7,825 nucleotides of DNA from positions 1 through 7,825 of the forward strand of contig CALGIY010000102.1 in assembly GCA_937914965.1 (NCBI GenBank). The letters run 5' to 3'. The notes beneath the pieces were generated by a model that saw only the letters and a list, made by a program, of their open reading frames with translations, did not search any database and was not told where the DNA came from. The position numbers and the translations under genes were made by a program. How positions within the stretch are numbered: the first letter of the stretch is position 1; each line of letters begins with the position of its first letter. This DNA is from an uncultured Thermoanaerobacteraceae bacterium (GTDB lineage Bacteria > Bacillota > DSM-12270 > Thermacetogeniales > Thermacetogeniaceae). Shown here piece after piece: positions 1-5,374 of this stretch.

Positions 1-26
1 CTCCCCACAACTACAGTTGTGGGGAG
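1..26. repeat. Perfect inverted repeat inside the coding sequence
   Basis: Bases 1-11 (CTCCCCACAAC) are the exact reverse complement of bases 16-26, with a 4-nt centre TACA. As DNA the symmetry extends one more base pair. The coding frame runs through it and no T-run follows, so it is not an intrinsic terminator. It lies at the linker just before the PBP-like domain. It may continue to the left of the window. Confidence 0.6.
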
Positions 27-708
27 CCATGATTTGGTTCTGGATATTATCGCTAATCTGATCCAGGTAAAATATCCTGGCTTTCGCCTGACTTCAGCAC
101 ATGTGGGGAGCATGGGCGGTCTGACAGCTCTAAGGCGTGGAGAGGCTCACCTGGCAGGTATTCACCTCCTGGATGAGGAGACCGGTGAGTATAATCTTCC
201 ATTTCTTAAGCGTGTTTTGCCCGGGAGCAAGATGGTACTGCTGAATCTGGCTTATCGTGTCCAAGGGATGCTGGTACGCCCAGGGAACCCCAAGGGGATC
301 ATGAAGCTTGATGATCTGACACAACCCGATCTGAGATTTATTAACAGGCAGCGAGGTTCAGGAACGCGACTTCTCTTTGACCACCTTTTGAAGCAGGATG
401 GTATTTCACCTGCGGCTATCGAGGGCTATGAGCGGGAGGAGTACACCCATATGGCAGTGGCGGTTGCTGTAGCTTCTGGGAGTGCAGATGTTGGTCTCGG
501 GATTCAGGCGGCGGCCACTGCCCTTGGACTTGATTTTATCCCAGTAGGAGAAGAACGCTACGATTTATGCATTCCGGATGAATACTGGGAAGAGAAGGAG
601 ATCTGTCTGGTGCGTGAAATTTTAAACGACCCTGATTTTCGCCGGGTGGCATCGGATTTGCAAGGGTATGATTTTCGTGATTGTGGAAAAATTGTCGGAG
701 AAACCTAA
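1..708 (+). CDS. C-terminal PBP-like domain of a MoeA-type molybdopterin protein (5' partial)
   Basis: The frame is open from base 1 to the TAA at 706-708, so 235 residues of a larger protein are present. The GTG at 19 is probably not the start, because the frame continues upstream of it and the GSHD motif that opens the domain lies right there. The sequence matches the periplasmic-binding-protein-like domain (Pfam PBP_like type) found at the C-terminus of long MoeA proteins and of some molybdate-linked regulators. Family hallmarks are visible: GSHDLVLD, HVGSMGGLTALRRGEAHLAG, FINRQRGSGTR, a GYEREEYTHMAVA stretch and GLDFIPVGEERYDL. It has no signal peptide and should be cytoplasmic; the domain is presumed to bind molybdate, tungstate or another small ligand. 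It lies 28 nt before moaA, in the same operon. Whether the missing N-terminal part is a MoeA catalytic domain or a helix-turn-helix domain cannot be told from here. Confidence 0.85.
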   Translation, partial: LPTTTVVGSHDLVLDIIANLIQVKYPGFRLTSAHVGSMGGLTALRRGEAHLAGIHLLDEETGEYNLPFLKRVLPGSKMVLLNLAYRVQGMLVRPGNPKGIMKLDDLTQPDLRFINRQRGSGTRLLFDHLLKQDGISPAAIEGYEREEYTHMAVAVAVASGSADVGLGIQAAATALGLDFIPVGEERYDLCIPDEYWEEKEICLVREILNDPDFRRVASDLQGYDFRDCGKIVGET

Positions 709-736
709 GTAAGGCGCAAACCAGGAGGGGAAACTG

Positions 737-1717
737 ATGGAGGACCGCTTTGGGCGTCAGATCAATTACCTGAGAATTTCCATAACTGATCGCTGCAACC
801 TGCGCTGTCTTTACTGTATGCCTCAGGACGGGATCGCTACCAGACCGCGGGATGAGATCCTCCGCATGGAAGAGATCTTGAGGGCTGCGGAAATTGCCCT
901 GCAGATGGGGATTAATAAATTCCGCCTGACCGGAGGGGAGCCACTGCTCAGAAAAGGGGTCATACCTTTCATCAAATCGCTTGCACTCTGGCCTGGGGTA
1001 AAGGACATTGCAGTGACCACCAATGGAGTGCTGTTGCAGCAGTTAGGGGGTCAGCTCTTTGATGCCGGGGTGAAGAGGCTTAACATCAGCCTGGATACCT
1101 TGGATAGCGAGAAGTTCCGCCTTATAACCAGGGGTGGTGATTTCAAGCAGGTATGGAAGGGCATCGAGAAGGTACTGGAGATTGGGTTTCAGCCTGTCAA
1201 GCTCAATATTGTTGCTCTCAGGAATTTCAATGACCGAGAGTGGGTGGACTTTGCCCGGCTGACCATGGATTATCCTCTCCATGTTCGGTTTATTGAGTTG
1301 ATGCCTATAGGTACAAGCTGGGAGATGGCAGGGGATTCTTTTGCCTCATGTCAAGAGATTAAGGATCAGATAGAGCATGCGCTGGGGGAACTTTGTCCGA
1401 AGCCAAAGGTGCAGGGCAGCGGTCCCGCCGAGTACTACACTCTTTCCGGGGCCAAAGGAACTATCGGGTTCATCCATGCTATGAGCAATCACTTCTGTGC
1501 TGACTGCAACCGCCTGCGCCTGACGGCTGATGGGAAACTCCGCCCCTGCCTCCACGATCAGCATGAGGTGGATCTGCGGGATGCCCTCAGAACCGGTGCG
1601 GGGGATGAGAAACTGCGGCAGCTTTTTGTTAAAGCTGTGGCCTTGAAGCCGGCAAACCATCACCTGGCTACAGGTGCTCCTGCAGCTGGCCGGGGAATGT
1701 GCCAGATAGGGGGTTGA
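737..1717 (+). CDS. moaA: GTP 3',8-cyclase MoaA (radical SAM)
   Basis: MoaA performs the first step of molybdopterin synthesis, converting GTP to 3',8-cyclo-GTP, which MoaC then turns into cyclic pyranopterin monophosphate. The 326-residue length is normal. The radical SAM cluster motif CxxxCxxC is at C20, C24 and C27 (CNLRCLYC). The SAM-contact GGEP motif is at 66-69. The second, C-terminal cluster ligands are C254, C257 and C271. The protein ends in the conserved Gly-Gly (CQIGG), which is needed for activity in this family. The ATG at 737 is preceded by AGGAGGGG at 723-730. The product is cytoplasmic and oxygen sensitive. The stop is 3 nt before the moaC start, indicating cotranscription and probably coupled translation. 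No missing residues are apparent. Confidence 0.97.
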   Translation: MEDRFGRQINYLRISITDRCNLRCLYCMPQDGIATRPRDEILRMEEILRAAEIALQMGINKFRLTGGEPLLRKGVIPFIKSLALWPGVKDIAVTTNGVLLQQLGGQLFDAGVKRLNISLDTLDSEKFRLITRGGDFKQVWKGIEKVLEIGFQPVKLNIVALRNFNDREWVDFARLTMDYPLHVRFIELMPIGTSWEMAGDSFASCQEIKDQIEHALGELCPKPKVQGSGPAEYYTLSGAKGTIGFIHAMSNHFCADCNRLRLTADGKLRPCLHDQHEVDLRDALRTGAGDEKLRQLFVKAVALKPANHHLATGAPAAGRGMCQIGG

Positions 1718-1720
1718 AAG

Positions 1721-2221
1721 GTGGAAGACTTCACACATTTTGATGATCAGGGCCGTGCCCGGATGGTTGACGTGGGAGCAAAGGGTGTCACAGAGAGGGA
1801 AGCGCGCGCCCGGGGCACGGTTTTTATGGCTCCAGAGACACTGAGCCTGATCAAGACCGGAGGCATTAAAAAAGGAGATGTTCTGGCTGTATCCCAGGTG
1901 GCAGGAATTATGGGAGCCAAGAGAACCTTTGAAATAATCCCTATGTGCCACCCTCTCCTGTTGACTGGAATTGATCTGGATTTTCGTTATGATGATCAAC
2001 GCAGTGCTATAGAAATCGAGGCCCGGGTCAGGTGTCAGGGGAAAACCGGTGTAGAGATGGAGGCCTTGACTGCTGTAAGTGCAGCTGCCTTGACGATCTA
2101 TGATATGTGCAAGGCGGTGGACCGCAAGATGGTGCTGGGAGAGATCCGTCTGATGGAAAAGTCCGGCGGAAAAAGCGGGAGATTTTTCAGGGAAGGGGAA
2201 AAAGAATGGGAAAAATCCTAG
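1721..2221 (+). CDS. moaC: Cyclic pyranopterin monophosphate synthase MoaC
   Basis: MoaC rearranges the 3',8-cyclo-GTP made by MoaA into cyclic pyranopterin monophosphate. The 166-residue product carries all the family signatures: IPMCHPL with H77, [10 protein letters not shown] at 110-119, and YDMCKAVD at 127-134. D128 and K131 fall at the expected catalytic positions, with K51 in the GGIKKGD loop. The C-terminal GGKSG motif is at 149-153. The start is GTG at 1721, preceded by AGGGGG at 1708-1713, which lies inside the end of moaA. The last 16 nt overlap the next gene in another frame. MoaC acts as a cytoplasmic hexamer. Confidence 0.96.
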   Translation: MEDFTHFDDQGRARMVDVGAKGVTEREARARGTVFMAPETLSLIKTGGIKKGDVLAVSQVAGIMGAKRTFEIIPMCHPLLLTGIDLDFRYDDQRSAIEIEARVRCQGKTGVEMEALTAVSAAALTIYDMCKAVDRKMVLGEIRLMEKSGGKSGRFFREGEKEWEKS

Positions 2222-2649
2222 CGGTTTGCACCAGTGAAAATACAGGAGAGCGCAAGAAGAACATCGGGAAGGGAATTTTCGTACAGGGACACGGCCTCGA
2301 AGGGGATGCTCATGCGGGAGATTGGCATCGCCAGGTAAGCCTTCTTGCTATGGAGAGCATTAAAAAAATGCAGGATAAGGGCCTGGATGTGGGTCCCGGA
2401 GACTTTGCGGAAAACCTTACTACTGAGGGAATTGAACTGGTTTCCTTGCCTATTGGTACCAAACTCAAAATTGGTGAGGATGCTCTGGGAGAGGTAACCC
2501 AGATCGGTAAAAAATGCCACAAAAGGTGCGCCATTTACTACCAGGCTGGAGACTGTGTGATGCCCAGAGAAGGGATCTTCATCCGGGTACTCAAAGGTGG
2601 TCCGGTTAAAGTTGGTGACAGCATTGAGGTTACGGGGAATGGAAAATGA
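2206..2649 (+). CDS. MOSC-domain protein
   Basis: This is a 147-residue stand-alone MOSC (Moco sulfurase C-terminal) domain. Such domains are thought to bind sulfur or the molybdenum cofactor and to help in cofactor handling. Visible features are the glycine-rich [13 protein letters not shown] stretch at 28-40 and a cysteine-rich segment with C104, C108 and C117, ending in [13 protein letters not shown] at 113-125, typical of the short bacterial MOSC proteins in Moco operons. I chose the ATG at 2206 over an upstream in-frame ATG at 2107. The earlier start would add 33 residues translated from the middle of moaC, unlike the family, whereas AAGGGG sits just before 2206. The gene overlaps the end of moaC by 16 nt, so translation is likely coupled. 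The exact biochemical role is not established for this subgroup. Confidence 0.9.
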   Translation: MGKILAVCTSENTGERKKNIGKGIFVQGHGLEGDAHAGDWHRQVSLLAMESIKKMQDKGLDVGPGDFAENLTTEGIELVSLPIGTKLKIGEDALGEVTQIGKKCHKRCAIYYQAGDCVMPREGIFIRVLKGGPVKVGDSIEVTGNGK

Positions 2650-2706
2650 TTTTAGGAAGCAGAGGGTCGGTTTTTTTGCTTATAGAGAACGGAGAACAGT
2701 GATGGG

Positions 2707-3219
2707 GTGGTAGAGTTGAAAATTGCTATATTGACCGCCAGTGATAAGGGATCAAGAGGTGAGCGGGAGGATCGCAGCGCTCAGGTGATTAAAGAATTGG
2801 TCGCCCAAATCGGCGGAGAGGTTGTTGCCTATGATGTGGTGCCTGATGAAAGGGAGATCCTCGCGACCAAAATGAAAGAATATGCCGATCAAATATCTGT
2901 AGACTTGATCTTGACATCAGGGGGTACAGGACTTTCCCCCAGGGATGTGACCCCGGAGGCAACCATAGATGTGGTAGAACGGCTTGTTCCCGGGATTGCT
3001 GAGGCGATGCGTCTGACAGGACTAGAGAAAACACCCCATGCTATGCTTTCCAGAGCTGTAGCTGGGAGTCGTGGAAAGACATTGATCATCAATCTTCCCG
3101 GGAGTCCCCGGGCCGTTAGGGAAAACCTGGAGACGGTATTACCCGCCATTCCTCATGCCCTGGAAATTCTACAGGGTCGGGGTGGAGAATGTGCCCGACC
3201 AGAAGAAAATAAACATTAA
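2707..3219 (+). CDS. mogA: Molybdopterin adenylyltransferase, MogA/MoaB type
   Basis: MogA activates molybdopterin by adenylation before MoeA inserts the metal. The MoCF_biosynth fold is recognised by ILTASDKGSRGERED near the N-terminus and by SGGTGLSPRDVTPE at 71-84, the molybdopterin-binding loop. The length of 170 residues is normal. The start is uncertain. GTG at 2707 has GGAG at 2691-2694, a long 12-nt spacing. TTG at 2716 has GGGGTGG at 2704-2710 and would give MKIAILTAS, closer to the usual family start. The gene is 57 nt after the MOSC gene and is the last gene of the Moco group. MogA and the related MoaB cannot be separated by sequence reading alone, so the symbol is approximate. Confidence 0.88.
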   Translation: MVELKIAILTASDKGSRGEREDRSAQVIKELVAQIGGEVVAYDVVPDEREILATKMKEYADQISVDLILTSGGTGLSPRDVTPEATIDVVERLVPGIAEAMRLTGLEKTPHAMLSRAVAGSRGKTLIINLPGSPRAVRENLETVLPAIPHALEILQGRGGECARPEENKH

Positions 3220-3322
3220 ATCCAAAACCCGGATCTGGGAAGTGTTCATAAACATAAATATTTTTTATAGGCAGGAAATAACGGAGCGCTAGCGAATATA
3301 TAGCAAGTAGGGAATTATTATG
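3220..3322. other. Non-coding spacer between mogA and the riboswitch
   Basis: The spacer is AT-rich, and I see no credible gene, no hairpin and no intrinsic terminator after mogA. No convincing sigma-A promoter is visible. The best -10-like boxes are TATATA at 3297-3302 and TATTAT at 3316-3321; neither has a good -35 box, and the second would start transcription inside the aptamer. The riboswitch may therefore be transcribed by readthrough from the Moco operon or from a promoter I cannot recognise. Confidence 0.4.
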
Positions 3323-3420
3323 TTTCTCCGAACCTGGTAACCTCAATCTTACCAGGTATGGGTACCAGGTCGATAGGTTTGGCGGGAAACGGCTAGGCCT
3401 CCCATTTCGGAAAGGAGAAC
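3323..3420 (+). promoter_or_regulatory. Moco-family riboswitch aptamer (molybdenum/tungsten cofactor)
   Basis: The fold can be read directly. The closing stem pairs TTCTCC (3324-3329) with GGAGAA (3414-3419). Next is a perfect 9-bp hairpin pairing 3332-3340 (ACCTGGTAA) with 3349-3357 around an 8-nt loop. ATGGG (3358-3362) pairs with CCCAT (3401-3405). Inside that, 3375-3383 pairs with 3392-3400 through G-U-containing pairs and is capped by a GAAA tetraloop at 3386-3389. The CTCCG-opening, the multi-stem layout, the GNRA-capped arm and the GAAAGGAG closure match my memory of the Moco RNA motif (Rfam RF01055 type), and it lies directly after a Moco gene cluster. The GNRA-capped arm suggests the full form rather than the shortened form linked to tungsten cofactor, but that distinction is tentative. 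Confidence 0.75.
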
Positions 3421-3444
3421 CAATAAGTATCAGTGGAATAGGTT

Positions 3445-3486
3445 GGGAGGCCGGTTTGTAACTAAAACGGCCTCCCTTGTTATTTT
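3445..3486 (+). terminator. Riboswitch expression platform: intrinsic terminator with competing antiterminator
   Basis: GGGAGGCCG (3445-3453) pairs perfectly with CGGCCTCCC (3468-3476), followed by a T-rich tail TTGTTATTTT at 3477-3486. The same 5' arm, extended to T3444, also pairs perfectly over 9 bp with GGCCTCCCA at 3396-3404, which belongs to the aptamer stems. The two pairings exclude each other. Ligand binding should lock 3396-3404 in the aptamer and let the terminator form, so the predicted logic is OFF when cofactor is present. Confidence 0.85.
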
Positions 3487-3504
3487 ATGTACAAGCGAAT
3501 AGGT

Positions 3505-3630
3505 GTTTTGAGGCAGGTAAGTCACACCATCTTAACTGGTTCTTGCGGGGGTGGTTGGCAATATTGTCTCAAGAAGACCCTTTGAGCTGCCTACTCAAAC
3601 TGGCAATTAGTAAGGTGGGGGTGAATGGCC
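3505..3630 (+). ncRNA. Second structured RNA of unknown class
   Basis: A stem pairs 3507-3511 with 3595-3599 and 3512-3516 (GGCAG) with 3587-3591, leaving a 3-nt bulge at 3592-3594. Inside it, GGT (3538-3540) and TCTTG (3541-3545) pair with ACC (3577-3579) and CAAGA (3570-3574), with a 2-nt bulge. A 4-bp hairpin, GGCA with TGTC, lies at 3557-3568. A 13-nt imperfect repeat beginning GGGGGTG occurs at 3547-3559 and 3617-3629, with 11 of 13 bases equal. I do not recognise it as a known riboswitch, tRNA, SRP RNA or 6S RNA. A 76-codon frame crosses the region (3477-3707), but it has no ribosome binding site and runs through the following terminator, so I do not call a protein. Hand folding only. 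Confidence 0.35.
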
Positions 3631-3662
3631 AGAGGTATAGTCAGACTATACCTCTTTTTTTT
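3631..3662 (+). terminator. Strong intrinsic terminator
   Basis: A perfect 11-bp stem pairs 3631-3641 (AGAGGTATAGT) with 3645-3655, closed by the triloop CAG and followed by a run of eight T (3655-3662). I find no upstream sequence complementary to the 5' arm that would act as an antiterminator. It lies between the riboswitch terminator and hdrC, so transcription from the riboswitch must pass two terminators to reach the hdr genes. Confidence 0.92.
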
Positions 3663-3911
3663 CGTGAAGGAGTGATTGCTTGTGATATAACGACACGATG
3701 CAGTTAAGAGCTATGATTATAATGCAATATATCGAACTGTGGCTGGATGATGTTTTTACAGGAACTTTTGATCTTGACATTTTTTTCGCAAAGGTGTAGT
3801 TAGCTATTTGTAGGGATCTGACCAAGTTTATATTGGACTGCTAAAAATTAAAATAGCAAGTCTATTGGTTTGAAATGACAGTATTTATATTACAAGGGGG
3901 TGTGATGTAAA
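3663..3911 (+). promoter_or_regulatory. hdr operon leader with weak promoter candidates
   Basis: This 249-nt AT-rich leader has no gene. An extended -10 box, TG-A-TATAAC, is at 3683-3691, just after the terminator, but no good -35 box stands at the usual distance. A perfect -35 hexamer TTGACA is at 3774-3779, but the hexamer 17 bp downstream (TAGTTA, 3797-3802) is a poor -10. One of these probably starts an hdr transcript that is independent of the riboswitch. The hdrC ribosome binding site AAGGGGG is at 3894-3900. Confidence 0.35.
3836..3862 (+). repeat. Bulged hairpin in the hdr leader, flanked by a short direct repeat
   Basis: GACTGCTA (3836-3843) pairs over 8 bp with TAGC-A-AGTC (3854-3862), leaving A3858 bulged and a 10-nt A/T loop. 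TATTGG occurs directly on both sides, at 3831-3836 and 3863-3868. No T-run follows, so it is not a terminator. It lies 49 nt before hdrC and could be an operator or a 5' RNA stabilising hairpin; the role is unknown. Confidence 0.35.
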
Positions 3912-4475
3912 ATGGAAACTGTTGATTTATCAGCGACGCTGTCTACAGCTAAGGAATGGAAGGAGAAACTGCAGGCAGCAGGGATTGATCTCAGCAGTTG
4001 CTACCAGTGCGGCAAATGTACTGCCGGCTGTCCCATGGCTTCTGCAATGGATTATTCTCCGCGACAGACAGTTAGACTGCTGCAGTTGGGTATGGCCGAT
4101 ACGGCATTGCGATCGCGCACCATCTGGCTGTGTGCTTCCTGCGAGACCTGCGCTACCCGCTGTCCACGTGATGTCGATGTCGCCAAAATGATGGATATAC
4201 TCCGCATTGAGGCAGACCGTGCTGGTGTTGCAGCTGTTCCTAGTGTGCCCATTTTTCATAAGACCTTTTTAGAGTCTGTGGAAAACCACGGTCGTGTATA
4301 TGAAATGGAATTGATGATGAAGTTTAATATGCGGACACGGAAATTGTTTAATAATGCCGACTTAGGACCCAAGATGATGCAAAAGGGAAAACTACACTTT
4401 CTCGCTCCGAAAGTGGATGATGGGGGTGCAGTGAGGAAGATCTTTGCAAGAGTACGGGAGAGGAGGGACGGTTAA
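3912..4475 (+). CDS. hdrC: Heterodisulfide reductase-type subunit C (HdrC)
   Basis: HdrC is the small iron-sulfur subunit that carries electrons from HdrA to the active-site subunit HdrB. The 187-residue protein has two complete [4Fe-4S] motifs: C30, C33, C36, C40-P (CYQCGKCTAGCP) and C74, C77, C80, C84-P (CASCETCATRCP). Each could bind one cubane cluster. It has no membrane segment, so this is the soluble HdrC type and not the membrane-bound HdrE or QmoC fusion type. The ATG at 3912 has AAGGGGG 11 nt upstream. The stop is 2 nt before hdrB, as expected for an equimolar HdrBC pair. In a non-methanogen the final disulfide-like substrate is unknown. Confidence 0.94.
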   Translation: METVDLSATLSTAKEWKEKLQAAGIDLSSCYQCGKCTAGCPMASAMDYSPRQTVRLLQLGMADTALRSRTIWLCASCETCATRCPRDVDVAKMMDILRIEADRAGVAAVPSVPIFHKTFLESVENHGRVYEMELMMKFNMRTRKLFNNADLGPKMMQKGKLHFLAPKVDDGGAVRKIFARVRERRDG

Positions 4476-4477
4476 TT

Positions 4478-5356
4478 ATGAAAATTGCCTATTACCCCGG
4501 TTGTTCACTGGATACCACCGGTATTGAATTCAGGCTTTCCACCGCTTACTGTGCGAGTAAATTGAATCTTGATTTATGGGAACTGCCCGGTTGGAACTGC
4601 TGTGGTGCTAGTTCGGCTCATTCTAAGGATCATTTATTATCCCTGGCCTTACCTGCCCGTAATCTGGCCTTAGCTGAAAAGGAGGGCCTGGACATGGCAG
4701 TGCCTTGTGCTGCCTGTTACAGCCGATTCAAAACTGTGGAGGCAGAAGTGCGGCAGGATGAAAAGGTGCAGCAGCAGGTAGCCCATGCTATTGATATGGA
4801 CTATAAGGCTACCAACAATACCCGCTCCCTCCTGGAGGTTTTTGCCGGTGGAGTGGGTTTGGAACAAATTGAGTCCAGTGTTACCAAACCCCTAACAGGG
4901 TTGAAAGTTGCTTGTTATTACGGGTGTTATCTAGTGCGTCCACCGAAATTGGGACACTTCGACCGGGCAGAGGATCCCCAGAGTATGGATAACATTATTT
5001 CCAGTTTAGGGGGTACACCGGTAGACTGGCCACATAAAACCGAGTGCTGCGGTGCAGGGATGATCACCCTTTCACCAAATGACGGGTTACCGTTGTCATA
5101 TGAAATACTGCGTGTTGCCGAAATCTGTGGGGCGGAGTGCCTGGTGACGGCATGTCCAATGTGCTTGATGAACCTTGACCTTCACCAGGAGACGATCAAT
5201 AAAAAATTAAAAGCCAATTTTAATTTGCCAGTTTTTTATTTCACCGAATTGATGGCTTTAGCTATGGGAGCAAGCCCAAAGGAGATCGGTTTGAACCGGC
5301 ATTTTGTAAATCCAATGCCGCTGGTAGAGAAGATTGGGAGAAGAGAAACAGCATAA
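4478..5356 (+). CDS. hdrB: Heterodisulfide reductase-type subunit B (HdrB), two CCG domains
   Basis: HdrB holds the catalytic non-cubane iron-sulfur clusters that reduce a heterodisulfide in methanogens. In bacterial complexes the substrate is different or unknown. Both cysteine-rich CCG domains are complete. The first has C9, C41-C42 and C77xxC80, with spacings of 31 and 34 residues. The second has C150, C190-C191 and C226xxC229, with spacings of 39 and 34, plus C146. Keeping all ligands suggests a true disulfide-type reductase rather than an electron-transfer relic. The length of 292 residues is typical. The ATG at 4478 is preceded by AGGAGGG at 4461-4467. It is placed 2 nt after hdrC and 18 nt before hdrA. 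Confidence 0.94.
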   Translation: MKIAYYPGCSLDTTGIEFRLSTAYCASKLNLDLWELPGWNCCGASSAHSKDHLLSLALPARNLALAEKEGLDMAVPCAACYSRFKTVEAEVRQDEKVQQQVAHAIDMDYKATNNTRSLLEVFAGGVGLEQIESSVTKPLTGLKVACYYGCYLVRPPKLGHFDRAEDPQSMDNIISSLGGTPVDWPHKTECCGAGMITLSPNDGLPLSYEILRVAEICGAECLVTACPMCLMNLDLHQETINKKLKANFNLPVFYFTELMALAMGASPKEIGLNRHFVNPMPLVEKIGRRETA

Positions 5357-5374
5357 AAGGGGGTAAAGAGCTTA

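Noticed and set aside
1346..1999. 217-codon open frame on the minus strand
   Set aside because: It lies opposite moaA and moaC, which are certain, and its translation shows no recognisable domain or ribosome binding site.
2653..2681. Possible terminator after the MOSC gene (AGCAGAGGG ... TTTTTTTGCT)
   Set aside because: The stem depends on several G-U pairs in a row, and the T-run would be part of the stem, so it is not a proper intrinsic terminator.
3505..3630. 6S RNA or tRNA-Sec as identity of the second structured RNA
   Set aside because: There is no 5'/3' closing stem with central bubble as in 6S RNA, and no UCA anticodon arm, T-arm consensus or CCA end as in selC.
3477..3707. 76-codon open frame on the plus strand between riboswitch and hdrC
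   Set aside because: It begins in the T-tail of one terminator, runs through the second terminator hairpin, lacks a ribosome binding site, and encodes nothing recognisable.
3774..3802. Sigma-A promoter TTGACA-17-TAGTTA
   Set aside because: The -35 box is perfect but the -10 box matches the consensus at only two positions; kept only as a weak candidate inside the leader entry.
3912..4259. Overlapping frames on both strands within hdrC
   Set aside because: They are out-of-frame translations of the two cysteine-rich motifs; hdrC itself is unambiguous.
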